From contig NZ_CANLVZ010000002.1 of NCBI RefSeq assembly GCF_947494755.1, positions 1 through 64,000 on the forward strand: 64,000 nucleotides of DNA. The letters run 5' to 3'. The DNA comes from an uncultured Tateyamaria sp. GTDB taxonomy: Bacteria > Pseudomonadota > Alphaproteobacteria > Rhodobacterales > Rhodobacteraceae. The notes beneath the pieces are model-generated. The model worked only from the letters and a program-made list of their open reading frames with translations, was not told the DNA's origin and searched no databases. The translations under genes were made by a program, and so were the position numbers. Position 1 is the first letter of the stretch. Each line of letters starts with the position of its first letter. This document shows, piece by piece, positions 28,339 through 37,344 of the stretch.

Positions 28339-29063
28339 GTGGCGGAACTGTCTTTGGCGTGGGCCTCGGCCCCGGTGATCAGGACCTGATGAGCGTGCGC
28401 GCCGACCGGCTGATCCGCAATGCCCGCCATGTGGCGTTCTTTCGCAAGGCGGGTCGTCCCGGCCAGGCCCGTCAGATCGTGAACGGGATGATGCCCGAAA
28501 CGGCCATCGAGTTCCCGATGGAGTACCCCGTCACCACCGAAATCTCCCTGACGGACCCACGCTACAACGAAATCCTCAGTCAGTTTTACACCGACTGCAC
28601 AGCGCATCTGCGCAGCCTCACGGATGCAGGCGAGGATGTGGTTGTGCTCTGCGAGGGCGATCCGTTTTTCTATGGGTCTTTCATGCATCTTTATACCCGG
28701 CTGTCGGGTGATATCGACGTGCAGGTCGTGCCCGCCATCACCGGCATGTCGGGCGCATGGACGGCGACAGGCGCGCCGATCACGTGGGGCGACGACATTC
28801 TCACCGTGTTGATGGGGACTCTCGACGAGGACACGTTGGCGTCCAACATGGCCAATGCCGACGCGCTGGTGGTGATGAAGATCGGGCGCAACATCGACAA
28901 GGTGCGCCGCGCGTTGAAGACCGCCGGAAAATACGATGACGCCTATCTGATCGAATACGCCACAATGCCGAACCAGACCGTGCAGAAGCTGGCCGATGCG
29001 GAGGAGAAGGTCACCCCCTACTTTTCGATCATCGTGGTGCATGGGCAAGGGCGGCGTCCATGA
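28335..29063 (+). CDS. cobI: Precorrin-2 C(20)-methyltransferase
   Basis: The product has 242 residues. CobI adds a SAM methyl group at C-20 of precorrin-2. The tetrapyrrole methylase signature GVGLGPGDQDLMSVRA sits at the N-terminus and VVLCEGDPFFYGSFMHL near residue 105. The ATG at 28335 overlaps the cobH stop. Its own stop overlaps cobJ as ATGA. Confidence 0.96.
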   Translation: MSGGTVFGVGLGPGDQDLMSVRADRLIRNARHVAFFRKAGRPGQARQIVNGMMPETAIEFPMEYPVTTEISLTDPRYNEILSQFYTDCTAHLRSLTDAGEDVVVLCEGDPFFYGSFMHLYTRLSGDIDVQVVPAITGMSGAWTATGAPITWGDDILTVLMGTLDEDTLASNMANADALVVMKIGRNIDKVRRALKTAGKYDDAYLIEYATMPNQTVQKLADAEEKVTPYFSIIVVHGQGRRP

Positions 29064-29812
29064 CAGGATCGGTCATCATCGCAGGGCTTGGACCGGGCAA
29101 TGACGCGCTGATCACGCCCGAGGTGTCCGCCGCACTTACGCAAGCCACTGATATCGTAGGTTATATCCCTTACGTCGCCCGCATCGCGCCCCGCGAGGGC
29201 CTGACCCTCCACGCCTCGGACAACCGGGTTGAGCTGGATCGCTCGCGCCATGCGCTGGACATGGCCGCAGACGGGCACAAGGTCGTGGTGGTGTCTTCGG
29301 GTGATCCGGGCGTCTTTGCCATGGCGGCGGCGGTGTTTGAGGCCGTCGAGGCCGGTCCCTCCCTCTACCGCAGCCTGGATATTCGTGTCCTTCCGGGCAT
29401 TACCGCAATGCTTGCGGCGGCGGCCCGCGCAGGTGCGCCCTTGGGCCATGATTTCTGCGCCATCAACCTCAGCGACAACCTCAAACCCTGGGCTCTGATC
29501 GAAAAACGGCTGCGCCTCGCGGCAGAGGCGGATTTTGCCATGGCGTTCTACAACCCCCGCTCGAAATCGCGTCCCGAGGGATTTGTGCGCACGCTGGAGA
29601 TCCTCAAGGACGCCTGTGGCGACAACCGCCCCGTAATCTTTGCGCGCAACGTCTCGCATGTCGATGAGCAGATCAAAGTGGTCCCTTTGATGGAAACGAC
29701 GCCCGATATGGCCGATATGCGCACGATGGTCATTGTTGGCTCGTCCCGGACCCGCATCATCGAAATGGACGGCGCGCCGATCGTCTACACGCCCCGGTCG
29801 GCCCCCGCATGA
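29060..29812 (+). CDS. cobJ: Precorrin-3B C(17)-methyltransferase
   Basis: The product has 250 residues. CobJ methylates C-17 and drives ring contraction. The N-terminal IAGLGPGNDALITPEV and the VVVSSGDPGVFAMAAAVFE motif near residue 80 are characteristic, as is AFYNPRSKSRP near residue 165. Its 3' end overlaps the 3' end of the convergent cobK by 28 bases. Confidence 0.96.
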   Translation: MTGSVIIAGLGPGNDALITPEVSAALTQATDIVGYIPYVARIAPREGLTLHASDNRVELDRSRHALDMAADGHKVVVVSSGDPGVFAMAAAVFEAVEAGPSLYRSLDIRVLPGITAMLAAAARAGAPLGHDFCAINLSDNLKPWALIEKRLRLAAEADFAMAFYNPRSKSRPEGFVRTLEILKDACGDNRPVIFARNVSHVDEQIKVVPLMETTPDMADMRTMVIVGSSRTRIIEMDGAPIVYTPRSAPA

Positions 29813-30537
29813 CCCAGCCACGCCATCACCTCGGCCACTGTGGTCACTTCGGTACGGGCCGCGATGGCGGGCCTGTCGATCATCAGCACGGGCAATCCCA
29901 ACGCGCGGGCCGCGACAATCTTGGCATAGGCCCCGGTGCCGCCCGCGTTCTTGGACACAACAAGATCAATGTCATGGGCCTGCATCAGCGCGCCGTCATC
30001 CTCCGCTGTGAACGGCCCGCGCGACACGAGTACATGGTGGTTCGGCAAGGGCGGCGGGTCCTTCGGCGCATCGACCAGCCGCAGCAGATAGAAATGCTGC
30101 GGATTGGGCGCAAACTCAGCCAAGTGCATCCGGCCTACGGCCAGCATCACGCGGCGGGCGGGTTGCTCAAGGGCAGCCACGGCGCCAGAAATGTCGGGCA
30201 CAGCGGCCCAGCGGTCCTCCGGCTGCGCAACCCAAGCTGCGCGGGTCAGCGCGACCAGCGGCACCCCCGCTTGAGCGCAGGCGACAACCGCGTTGCCACT
30301 CATCTGCGAGGCAAACGGATGTGTCGCATCGATCACATGGGTGATCTGATGCGCCACCAGATAGTTCACAAGGCCCTGCACCCCGCCAAACCCGCCAATC
30401 CGCTGCGGCAAGGGCTGACGTTTGGGTCGCTCGACACGGCCAGCGAAACTAACAGTCCCCGCAATCCCGGCCTCGGCAGCGGCATTGGCAAAGGCGGTCG
30501 CCTCGGTCGTGCCGCCAAGGATCAGGAGGTTGTGCAT
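29785..30537 (-). CDS. cobK: Precorrin-6A reductase
   Basis: The product has 250 residues. CobK reduces precorrin-6A with NADPH. The N-terminal LLILGGTTEATAFA is the dinucleotide-binding-like segment; HVIDATHPFASQMSGNA (near residue 75) and VVSKNAGGTGAYAKI (near 200) are family motifs. It is the only minus-strand gene in the run from cobW to cobF. It overlaps cobJ at the 3' end, and its start codon shares the palindrome CATG with the cobL start. The ATG at 30537 has AAGGGG upstream; an extension to 30570 is unsupported. Confidence 0.95.
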   Translation of the reverse strand: MHNLLILGGTTEATAFANAAAEAGIAGTVSFAGRVERPKRQPLPQRIGGFGGVQGLVNYLVAHQITHVIDATHPFASQMSGNAVVACAQAGVPLVALTRAAWVAQPEDRWAAVPDISGAVAALEQPARRVMLAVGRMHLAEFAPNPQHFYLLRLVDAPKDPPPLPNHHVLVSRGPFTAEDDGALMQAHDIDLVVSKNAGGTGAYAKIVAARALGLPVLMIDRPAIAARTEVTTVAEVMAWLGHAGADRGV

Positions 30538-31726
30538 GTCTGACGCCCCTTGGTTGACCATCATCGGCATAGGCGAGGACGGAGTTGCCGGGCTGAGCGG
30601 CGCAAGTCAAGCCGCCCTGGCCCGCGCCGAGGTGGTGATGGGGCCACCGCGTCACCTCGATCTGATCCCGGACGGTGCAGCGCGGCGGATCGCGTGGCCC
30701 GTGCCATTTGCGGATGGGTTGGCGATGCTTGATGGGTTGAGCGGGCAGTGCGTTGTGGTGCTTGCCTCGGGTGATCCGTTCTGGTTCGGGGCCGGATCGG
30801 TGATTGCGCGCCGCTATGCCGCTTCGGAGTGGGTCGCGCACCCTGGCCCCTCCTGTTTTGCACTGGCCGCGGCACAGTTGGGCTGGGCGCTTGAAAATAC
30901 CACCTGCCTTGGATTGCACGCCGCGCCAATCGCCCGGATGCGTCGCCACCTAGCGCAAAAGGACCACTTGATCGTGACGCTGCGGGATGGGGAGGCGGTG
31001 GCCGAGTTGACTGGCTACTTGTCCGACACCGGGTTTGGCGACAGCACTGTGACCGTGTTTGAACATCTCGGCGGACCTGCCGAGCGGGTGACGTCCGGAC
31101 AAGCCGCCACGCTCAAGGGCAGCTTCGGCCACCCGGTCTGCGCCGCAATCGAGATCGCAGGCAATGGCGCATCCCTGACAATCGCCACCGGGCAATCCGA
31201 CGATACCTTTGCAAGTGACGGGCAGATGACCAAGCGGCCCATCCGCGCCATCACTCTGTCAACGCTCGCGCCCAAGCCGCACGAACATCTCTGGGATATT
31301 GGCGGCGGGTCTGGCTCCATCGCGTTGGAATGGCTGCTGAGCCATCCCACCACCCACGCCACTTGTATTGAGCCGCGCAGCGACCGCGCCGCACGGATAC
31401 GCCAGAACAGCGTCGATCTGGGCGTCGATGGCCGTCTTACCGTCATCAAAGGGGTCGCACCGGACGCCTTGGGCGATCTCGACACCCCCGACGCACTCTT
31501 TATCGGCGGTGGACTGAGCCAACCCACGCTTGACGCCGCAATCGCACAAGGCGTGCGGCTGGTCGTCAATGCTGTCACACTCGAAGGAGAGGTGCTGCTA
31601 ACCGCCGCACACGCGACCCATGGCGGTGATCTGCTGCGCATCGCGCTATCGAACGCAACGCCGTTGGGCTCCAAACGCGGGTGGACATCGGCCTATCCCG
31701 TCGTGCAATGGAGCCGCGTGCCATGA
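30536..31726 (+). CDS. cobL: Precorrin-6Y C5,15-methyltransferase (decarboxylating)
   Basis: The product has 396 residues and two domains. The N-terminal tetrapyrrole methylase ([26 protein letters not shown] near residue 80) methylates C-5. The C-terminal Rossmann methyltransferase ([17 protein letters not shown], near 255) methylates C-15 and decarboxylates the C-12 acetate. This is the fused CobL form, separate as CbiE/CbiT in anaerobic pathways. A strong AGGAGG lies at 30526-30531, inside the 5' end of the opposed cobK. Confidence 0.96.
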   Translation: MSDAPWLTIIGIGEDGVAGLSGASQAALARAEVVMGPPRHLDLIPDGAARRIAWPVPFADGLAMLDGLSGQCVVVLASGDPFWFGAGSVIARRYAASEWVAHPGPSCFALAAAQLGWALENTTCLGLHAAPIARMRRHLAQKDHLIVTLRDGEAVAELTGYLSDTGFGDSTVTVFEHLGGPAERVTSGQAATLKGSFGHPVCAAIEIAGNGASLTIATGQSDDTFASDGQMTKRPIRAITLSTLAPKPHEHLWDIGGGSGSIALEWLLSHPTTHATCIEPRSDRAARIRQNSVDLGVDGRLTVIKGVAPDALGDLDTPDALFIGGGLSQPTLDAAIAQGVRLVVNAVTLEGEVLLTAAHATHGGDLLRIALSNATPLGSKRGWTSAYPVVQWSRVP

Positions 31727-32091
31727 TCGTCGCCGGTTTTGGGTTCACGACTTCGGCCAGCGCCGACAGCCTGCGCCAAGCGTTGCAGGCCACGGGCTGT
31801 GTCGGAGTGCCAGACCGCGTCGCAACGGCGCAGGACAAAGCCGACGCGCGCGCCTTTCAACAGTTCGCCGAAACTCTGCCCTGCCACATCATAGCCGTGC
31901 CAGCGCCGACACTCACCGCCATGACAACACAGACCCAATCCGCTCAAAGCCAAGCCGCCCGGGGCACAGGATCAGTCGCCGAAGCCGCCGCGCTCGCCGC
32001 CGCTGGCCCCGGTGCCACACTGATCCACACCCGCGCCATTTCGCAGGACCGCAGGGCCACCTGCGCCATCGCCAAAGGACAAGACACATGA
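31723..32091 (+). CDS. cobE: CobE/CbiG C-terminal-like protein
   Basis: The product has 122 residues. It matches the small CobE family (C-terminal domain of CbiG), with the N-terminal [19 protein letters not shown]. CobE is needed for full cobalamin production but its step is not settled; it may bind or channel an intermediate. It overlaps cobL upstream and cobM downstream by 4 nt each. Confidence 0.88.
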   Translation: MIVAGFGFTTSASADSLRQALQATGCVGVPDRVATAQDKADARAFQQFAETLPCHIIAVPAPTLTAMTTQTQSAQSQAARGTGSVAEAAALAAAGPGATLIHTRAISQDRRATCAIAKGQDT

Positions 32092-32882
32092 CCGTTCACT
32101 TCATTGGCGCAGGCCCCGGCGCGCCTGATCTGCTGACCCTGCGCGGGCGCGACCTGATCGCGGCCAGCCCTGTCTGCCTTTACGCCGGATCGCTGGTGCC
32201 CGAGGCGATCCTGGGCCATTGCGCGCCGAATGCGCGAGTGATGAACACGGCCGCCATGGACCTCGACGACATCATGGCCGAAATCACCGCAGCCCATGCC
32301 AAAGGCCACGATGTTGCGCGGCTCCATTCGGGCGATCTGTCGGTCTGGTCAGCCATGGGCGAGCAGTTGCGCCGCCTCAAGGCCGCTGACATCCCCTTTA
32401 CCGTTACACCCGGCGTACCGTCGTTCAGCGCCGCCGCTGCCGCCCTCGGGGCCGAACTCACGCTGCCGGGGATCGCTCAATCGGTGGTGTTGACACGCAC
32501 GCCCGGTCGCGCCTCGTCCATGCCGGCGGGCGAGAGCCTGACCAATTTTGCGGCCACCGGCGCGACACTAGCGATCCATCTGTCGATTGGAAATCTTGAC
32601 CAAGTCGTCACTGACCTGACCCCTGCCTATGGCGCGGACTGCCCGGTCGCGGTGGTTTACCGCGCAAGCTGGCCGGACCAGCAAGTGATCATGGCCACGC
32701 TTGAGACGCTGCATGCTGCCATGGACGAAACCATCAGCCGCACCGCACTGATCCTCGTGGGCCGGGTGATCGGAGCCGACGGGTTCGACGAAAGCTGCCT
32801 TTATGCCCCCGACTACGACCGCCGATACCGCCCGATGAGCGCTGAAAGCCCATGGGCCAGCTGGAGCCACGGCGATGACTAG
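32088..32882 (+). CDS. cobM: Precorrin-4 C(11)-methyltransferase
   Basis: The product has 264 residues. CobM methylates C-11 of precorrin-4 to give precorrin-5. The signatures are [18 protein letters not shown] at the N-terminus, [11 protein letters not shown], and [17 protein letters not shown] near residue 80. It overlaps cobE upstream, and its end overlaps the start of cobB by 8 bases. Confidence 0.96.
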   Translation: MTVHFIGAGPGAPDLLTLRGRDLIAASPVCLYAGSLVPEAILGHCAPNARVMNTAAMDLDDIMAEITAAHAKGHDVARLHSGDLSVWSAMGEQLRRLKAADIPFTVTPGVPSFSAAAAALGAELTLPGIAQSVVLTRTPGRASSMPAGESLTNFAATGATLAIHLSIGNLDQVVTDLTPAYGADCPVAVVYRASWPDQQVIMATLETLHAAMDETISRTALILVGRVIGADGFDESCLYAPDYDRRYRPMSAESPWASWSHGDD

Positions 32883-34188
32883 TCCCCCCGGACTGATGAT
32901 CTCGGCCCCTGCGTCGGGCACGGGCAAAACAACGGTGATGCTGGGGCTTTTGCGGGCCTTGCGCGATGACGGGCTGACGGTGCAACCCTATAAAAGCGGG
33001 CCGGATTATATCGACCCGGCCTTTCATCTGGCCGCAGCCGGACGGCCCTCGTTCAACTTTGATACATGGGCGATGGATGCGGAACTGCTCGGCGGGATCG
33101 CAGCGCAGCAGGACGGGGCCGACATCTGCATCGCCGAGGGGTCCATGGGCCTGTTTGACGGCGTGGCGACACGGGGGCAAAGCGGGTTTGGATCGAGCGC
33201 CGAAACCGCGCTCAAGATGGGTTGGCCGGTTGTGCTGGTGATCGACGTGGGCGGCCAAGCACAGTCTGCCGCCGCGACCGCCCTTGGGTTTAAACTCTAC
33301 AACCCCGACCTGCCCTTTGCGGGCGTGATCCTCAACCGGGTCGCAAGCCCGCGCCACGAACGGCTCACGCGCGTGGGCATGGATCAGGTGGGCGTCAAAG
33401 TGTTGGGCTGCCTGCCCCGGCGAGGCGATCTGAAACTGCCCGAACGGCACCTGGGGCTGATCCAGGCAGTCGAACATCCCGATCTTGAGGCCGCGATTGC
33501 GGGCTACGCGGAGTTCCTGCGCGAGAATGTCGATCTGGCCGCGATCAAGGCGGCGGCGCGGGGCGGCGCGGCCATGCCCCCCCATCCCCTGCCAACCCCT
33601 CCAGCACAACGGATCGCCTTGGCGCGCGATGCTGCGTTTTCCTTTACCTACCCCCACCTGCTCAGCGGATGGCGGGCGGCGGGGGCTGAAATCCTGCCGT
33701 TTTCCCCCCTCGCGGATGAGGCCCCGGCGCAGGACGCGGACCTTGTCTGGCTGCCCGGCGGCTATCCCGAGCTGCACGCGGGCACGCTTGCGGCGGCCCA
33801 GACCTTCAAGGCCGGGCTGCGCAAACATGCCGAACAAAAGCAGGTGCATGGGGAATGCGGCGGCTACATGGCGCTTGGGGCCAGCCTGACGGACAAGGAG
33901 GGTGTCGCGCACGAAATGGTCGGCCTGCTCGGGCTGGCGACCAGCTATGAAAAGCGCAAGTTCAACCTCGGCTACCGACGCGCCGTGCTGGATCATGCGA
34001 TGCCGGGGTTCCAGGTCGGGGCGGCCTTGCGCGGGCATGAATTCCACTACTCCTCAATCCTAGACCAACCCGACGCGCCGCTCGCGCAGGTCTTTGACGC
34101 AGATGGCAACCCGGCGGCCCAAAGCGGGTCGTGGCGCGGGAACGTCACCGGCACGTTCTTTCACCTCATCACCGGAGAGCGGGCATGA
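32875..34188 (+). CDS. cobB: Hydrogenobyrinic acid a,c-diamide synthase
   Basis: The product has 437 residues. CobB amidates the a and c side chains of hydrogenobyrinic acid using glutamine and ATP. The P-loop PASGTGKT is at residues 12-19. The glutamine amidotransferase cysteine is in [11 protein letters not shown] near residue 325, with a late HEFHYSS motif. It overlaps cobM upstream and cobA downstream (ATGA). Confidence 0.96.
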   Translation: MTSPPGLMISAPASGTGKTTVMLGLLRALRDDGLTVQPYKSGPDYIDPAFHLAAAGRPSFNFDTWAMDAELLGGIAAQQDGADICIAEGSMGLFDGVATRGQSGFGSSAETALKMGWPVVLVIDVGGQAQSAAATALGFKLYNPDLPFAGVILNRVASPRHERLTRVGMDQVGVKVLGCLPRRGDLKLPERHLGLIQAVEHPDLEAAIAGYAEFLRENVDLAAIKAAARGGAAMPPHPLPTPPAQRIALARDAAFSFTYPHLLSGWRAAGAEILPFSPLADEAPAQDADLVWLPGGYPELHAGTLAAAQTFKAGLRKHAEQKQVHGECGGYMALGASLTDKEGVAHEMVGLLGLATSYEKRKFNLGYRRAVLDHAMPGFQVGAALRGHEFHYSSILDQPDAPLAQVFDADGNPAAQSGSWRGNVTGTFFHLITGERA

Positions 34189-34904
34189 CAGGCTTTGTCA
34201 GCTTTGTCGGCTCGGGTCCCGGCGATCCCGAGCTGCTGACGCTCAAGGCGGTGGATCGGCTGAAACGGGCGGATGCGGTGCTGTTTGACGATCTGAGCGC
34301 GGGGCCAATCCTGAGCCATGCGCGCAGTGGTGCGGACCTTGTGGGCGTGGGCAAACGGGCCGGTCGGCCCTCGCCCAAGCAGCACCATGTCAGCCAGTTG
34401 CTGGTGGAATATGCGCAGGAAAACCAAAGGATCGTGCGCCTGAAATCCGGCGATGGGGGCACGTTCGGACGGCTCGAGGAAGAGACCGACGCGCTGAAAG
34501 CGGCCGGTATCGCATATGAGATCATCCCCGGCGTGCCCTCGGCCTGTGCGGCAGCCGCCGCTGCCGGTATCCCGCTCACACGCCGCCTCACGGCGCGCCG
34601 GGTGCAGTTTGTCACCGGCCACGACGTGCGCGGTGCCTTGCCCGAAGACCTCAACATGGCCGCCCTTGCCGATGCGCACGCGACCACGGTGGTGTTCATG
34701 GGCCAGCGCACCTTTCCGGCGTTCGCCGAGATGTTGATGGAGGCCGGATTGCCGGGCAATACCCCTGCGCTGCTGGCCGAAGGCGTATCGACGCCGCAAC
34801 AGGCGCTGCACCGCTCAACCGTCTCTGAACTGGCCAAAAAACTGGAGGCGGGGGTCAGTGATGCGCCTGCGCTGATCCTTTATGGCGCATTGGCAGAGGG
34901 TTAG
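34185..34904 (+). CDS. cobA: Uroporphyrinogen-III C-methyltransferase
   Basis: The product has 239 residues. This SUMT converts uroporphyrinogen III to precorrin-2 with two SAM methyl groups, the entry step to the corrin and siroheme branches. FVGSGPGDPELLTLKA and RLKSGDGGTFGRLEEE are the SAM-binding and family motifs. Many SUMTs read GDPFVFGRG at the latter site, so GDGGTFGR is a mild variation. It starts within the end of cobB. Confidence 0.94.
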   Translation: MTGFVSFVGSGPGDPELLTLKAVDRLKRADAVLFDDLSAGPILSHARSGADLVGVGKRAGRPSPKQHHVSQLLVEYAQENQRIVRLKSGDGGTFGRLEEETDALKAAGIAYEIIPGVPSACAAAAAAGIPLTRRLTARRVQFVTGHDVRGALPEDLNMAALADAHATTVVFMGQRTFPAFAEMLMEAGLPGNTPALLAEGVSTPQQALHRSTVSELAKKLEAGVSDAPALILYGALAEG

Positions 34905-34908
34905 ACGC

Positions 34909-34947
34909 ATGAGCTACAGCACCCTCGCCAAGTTGTTGATGCCATGA
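34909..34947 (+). other. Twelve-codon reading frame between cobA and cobF
   Basis: ATG at 34909, five bases after the cobA stop, opens a frame reading MSYSTLAKLLMP. Its TGA overlaps the cobF ATG as ATGA. A GAGGG sequence lies about eight bases upstream. It may be a translational coupling device, the stump of a lost gene, or chance. Too short to claim as a protein. Confidence 0.25.
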
Positions 34948-35681
34948 TCGAACTGGTCCTCATCGGTATCGGCACGGGCAACCCGGACCACCTGACCGGC
35001 GAGGCCCGGCGCGCGATGGCGCAGGCCGATCTGTTTCTGGTGCCCAACAAGGGGGCGGGGAAATCCGATCTGGCCGATCTGCGCACGCAGATCATTGACA
35101 CGGTGCGGAGTGACGCCACGGTCGCGATGTTTGACATGCCGGTGCGGGACGACACCATGCCTTACCTCGCGCGGGTCGATGCGTGGCATGACGAAATCGC
35201 CGTGATCTGGGCGGACACGATGGCGCAACACCCGAGTGCCCGCCGCATTGCGCTGTTGGTGTGGGGCGACCCCTCGCTTTATGACAGCACGTTGCGGATT
35301 GCTGCGCGGCTGGACCCGGCACCGCAGATCAAGGTGATCGCGGGCATCACATCGATTCAGGCGCTGACGGCGGCGCATGCCATCCCACTCAACACGCTGA
35401 ACGGGCCGGTCACGATTTCAACCGGGCGTCGGCTGCGCGATCACGGCTGGCCGGACGGGTGCGAAACCTTGGTTGTGATGCTGGATGGCGCTTGTGCATT
35501 TCAGGACCTTGAAGGTGCGTATGACATCTGGTGGGGGGCCTATCTGGGGATGGAGGCGCAGGTGCTGGCAGCTGGCCGTCTGCCCGACATCGCAGAACAG
35601 ATCATCTCCAAGAGGGCGGCTGCTCGGGCGGCACATGGCTGGATCATGGACACCTACCTGCTGCGCAAGGCCCAAGGCTGA
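34944..35681 (+). CDS. cobF: Precorrin-6A synthase (deacetylating)
   Basis: The product has 245 residues. CobF methylates C-1 of precorrin-5 and releases the extruded acetyl group, a step specific to the aerobic pathway. The N-terminal LVLIGIGTGNPDHLTGEA and VWGDPSLYDSTLRIA near residue 110 are the family motifs. It is the last gene of the plus-strand cob run; a nested inverted repeat begins at its stop codon. Confidence 0.95.
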   Translation: MIELVLIGIGTGNPDHLTGEARRAMAQADLFLVPNKGAGKSDLADLRTQIIDTVRSDATVAMFDMPVRDDTMPYLARVDAWHDEIAVIWADTMAQHPSARRIALLVWGDPSLYDSTLRIAARLDPAPQIKVIAGITSIQALTAAHAIPLNTLNGPVTISTGRRLRDHGWPDGCETLVVMLDGACAFQDLEGAYDIWWGAYLGMEAQVLAAGRLPDIAEQIISKRAAARAAHGWIMDTYLLRKAQG

Positions 35682-35771
35682 GCATTCCATCCGCCTGAAA
35701 AATAGGCAGAAAATCACGTAAATGTGCCTATGTTGATGCCAGGGCTGGCGCTGCGGGCCGCGGAATGCTCA
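35679..35771 (+). promoter_or_regulatory. Nested inverted repeats between cobF and ureD
   Basis: Outer arms are TGAGCATTCC (35679-35688) and GGAATGCTCA (35762-35771), a perfect 10-bp match. Inside lie ATAGGCA (35702-35708) and TGCCTAT (35725-35731), a 7-bp stem with a 16-base loop. A short GCCA/TGGC hairpin follows near 35738. Together they could fold as a three-way junction. It may be a cis-acting RNA or protein site for the urease operon, or the end structure of the cob transcript. Confidence 0.45.
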
Positions 35772-35802
35772 TATCGGGCGGTAAATGCTGCCCAAGTTGT
35801 CC

Positions 35803-36636
35803 ATGACCGCCCTGACACCCATCACTGCTCATCCCGCACAGACCCAACCCCGCGCCATCGGGACGTTGCGCCTGTCGACCAAGGCGGACGGCGCGCGCAC
35901 CGTGCTGGACGACCTTTATCAACAAGGGGCATCCAAGGCAGTCTTTCCACGCGCAACGCGGGGCATGACGGGCGTATTGCTGAACACCTCCGGCGGGGTG
36001 ACGGGCGGGGATCGGTTTGACACCACCGCAAAGGCTCAGACCGGCACGCACCTGACGCTGACGACGCAGGCCTGCGAACGGGCTTATCGCGCGCAGCCCG
36101 GTCTTGTGGGCCGGATACGCACCCGTTTGTCGGTCGAGGCCGAAGCGAGCCTGTGGTGGTTGCCGCAGGAAACCCTGATTTTTGACAGATGCGCGCTGGA
36201 CCGCCGCCTGACCTGCGAGGTGGCCCGCACCGGGCGCGCCCTGATCGTTGAACCGCTTTGTCTGGGGCGGATCGCTATGGGCGAAACGACCGTGCGCGGG
36301 CACATGCGCGATCAAATCCTGATCACGCGCAACGGCAAACCGCTGGTGCAGGACGCATGGCACATGCGCGGCAACATGAGCGCGCAGATGGCGGGTGCGG
36401 CCACCGGCAACGGCGCAAGCGCAATGGTCACCCTGACGCTTGTGTCCCCCGATGCCTGCGCCCAGATCGACACGATCCGCACGCTGTTGCCCGCTACCGG
36501 CGGGGCCAGCCTGCTGGCCGATGATGTGCTGGTGATGCGCTGTCTTGCTCCGACCGGCTATGAACTGCGCCGCCATCTGCTGCCTGTTCTTGACCATCTG
36601 ACGGGCGGCACGCTGCCCCTGTGCTGGAGACTTTGA
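35803..36636 (+). CDS. ureD: Urease accessory protein UreD
   Basis: The product has about 277 residues. UreD (UreH) scaffolds UreF and UreG on apo-urease for nickel insertion. The GVLLNTSGGVTGGDRFD segment near residue 60 is diagnostic, with WWLPQETLIFDRCALDR further on. A start at 35785 is also possible; the ATG at 35803 fits better with the family. It opens the urease operon. Confidence 0.93.
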   Translation: MTALTPITAHPAQTQPRAIGTLRLSTKADGARTVLDDLYQQGASKAVFPRATRGMTGVLLNTSGGVTGGDRFDTTAKAQTGTHLTLTTQACERAYRAQPGLVGRIRTRLSVEAEASLWWLPQETLIFDRCALDRRLTCEVARTGRALIVEPLCLGRIAMGETTVRGHMRDQILITRNGKPLVQDAWHMRGNMSAQMAGAATGNGASAMVTLTLVSPDACAQIDTIRTLLPATGGASLLADDVLVMRCLAPTGYELRRHLLPVLDHLTGGTLPLCWRL

Positions 36637-36639
36637 CCC

Positions 36640-36942
36640 ATGCAACTCACCCCTCGTGAAAAAGACAAACTGCTTATCGCCATGGCCGCCGAAGTGGCGC
36701 GCAAACGGCTCGCACGCGGGGTCAAGCTGAACTATCCTGAGGCCATCGCGCTGATCACGGACGCTGTGGTCGAAGGGGCCCGTGACGGCCACTCGGTCGC
36801 GCATATGATGGAGGCAGGGGCCAAGATCGTTACCCGTGACCAGTGTATGGATGGTATTCCCGAAATGATTCACGATGTGCAGGTCGAGGCGACATTCCCC
36901 GATGGCACAAAGCTGGTGACCGTCCACAACCCCATCCGATAG
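36640..36942 (+). CDS. ureA: Urease subunit gamma
   Basis: The product has 100 residues, the canonical size. [20 protein letters not shown] and [20 protein letters not shown] are typical. It is a structural subunit of the (alpha-beta-gamma)3 enzyme that hydrolyses urea to ammonia and carbamate. It starts four bases after ureD. Confidence 0.97.
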   Translation: MQLTPREKDKLLIAMAAEVARKRLARGVKLNYPEAIALITDAVVEGARDGHSVAHMMEAGAKIVTRDQCMDGIPEMIHDVQVEATFPDGTKLVTVHNPIR

Positions 36943-36955
36943 GAGCGTGCGGCAG

Positions 36956-37009
36956 ATGTTGGAATTTGAGTGTATCTGGAACAATGAAGTTGAAGGACAG
37001 CGCGCATGA
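36956..37009 (+). other. Seventeen-codon reading frame between ureA and ureB
   Basis: ATG at 36956 opens a frame reading [17 protein letters not shown]. Its TGA overlaps the ureB ATG at 37006 as ATGA. AGGAG lies about ten bases upstream, overlapping the ureA stop. It may couple ureB translation to that of ureA, or be the remainder of a passenger gene. Confidence 0.3.
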
Positions 37010-37311
37010 TCCCCGGTGAGATCATGGTGGCCGAGGGCAACATCACCCTGAATGCAGGGGCCGAGGCCATCACACTGCATGTGGCCAACACAGGTGACCG
37101 GCCTGTGCAGGTGGGCAGTCACTATCACTTTGGCGAGGCCAACAGCGCGCTTGATTTTGATCGGGATGCGGCCCGTGGCATGCGCCTGAATATAGCGGCG
37201 GGCACTGCTGTCCGGTTCGAACCCGGCCAGGCCCGCGACGTGTCGTTGATCCCGATCAGCGGGGCGCGACGGATTTTTGGGTTCAACCAGAAAATCATGG
37301 GGCCGCTTTGA
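37006..37311 (+). CDS. ureB: Urease subunit beta
   Basis: The product has 101 residues, the usual size of the separate beta subunit. [31 protein letters not shown] and [12 protein letters not shown] are conserved. It is structural and holds the alpha subunit in the trimer. It is separated from ureC by two unrelated genes, which is not the standard urease order. Confidence 0.97.
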   Translation: MIPGEIMVAEGNITLNAGAEAITLHVANTGDRPVQVGSHYHFGEANSALDFDRDAARGMRLNIAAGTAVRFEPGQARDVSLIPISGARRIFGFNQKIMGPL

Positions 37312-37344
37312 GCAGCAAACCACCCCAACGAGGAGGATCAGACG

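Noticed and set aside
35682-35802. Nickel or guanidine riboswitch upstream of ureD
   Set aside because: The sequence has paired arms but lacks the conserved cores of the NiCo and guanidine classes as I know them, so no known riboswitch is claimed.
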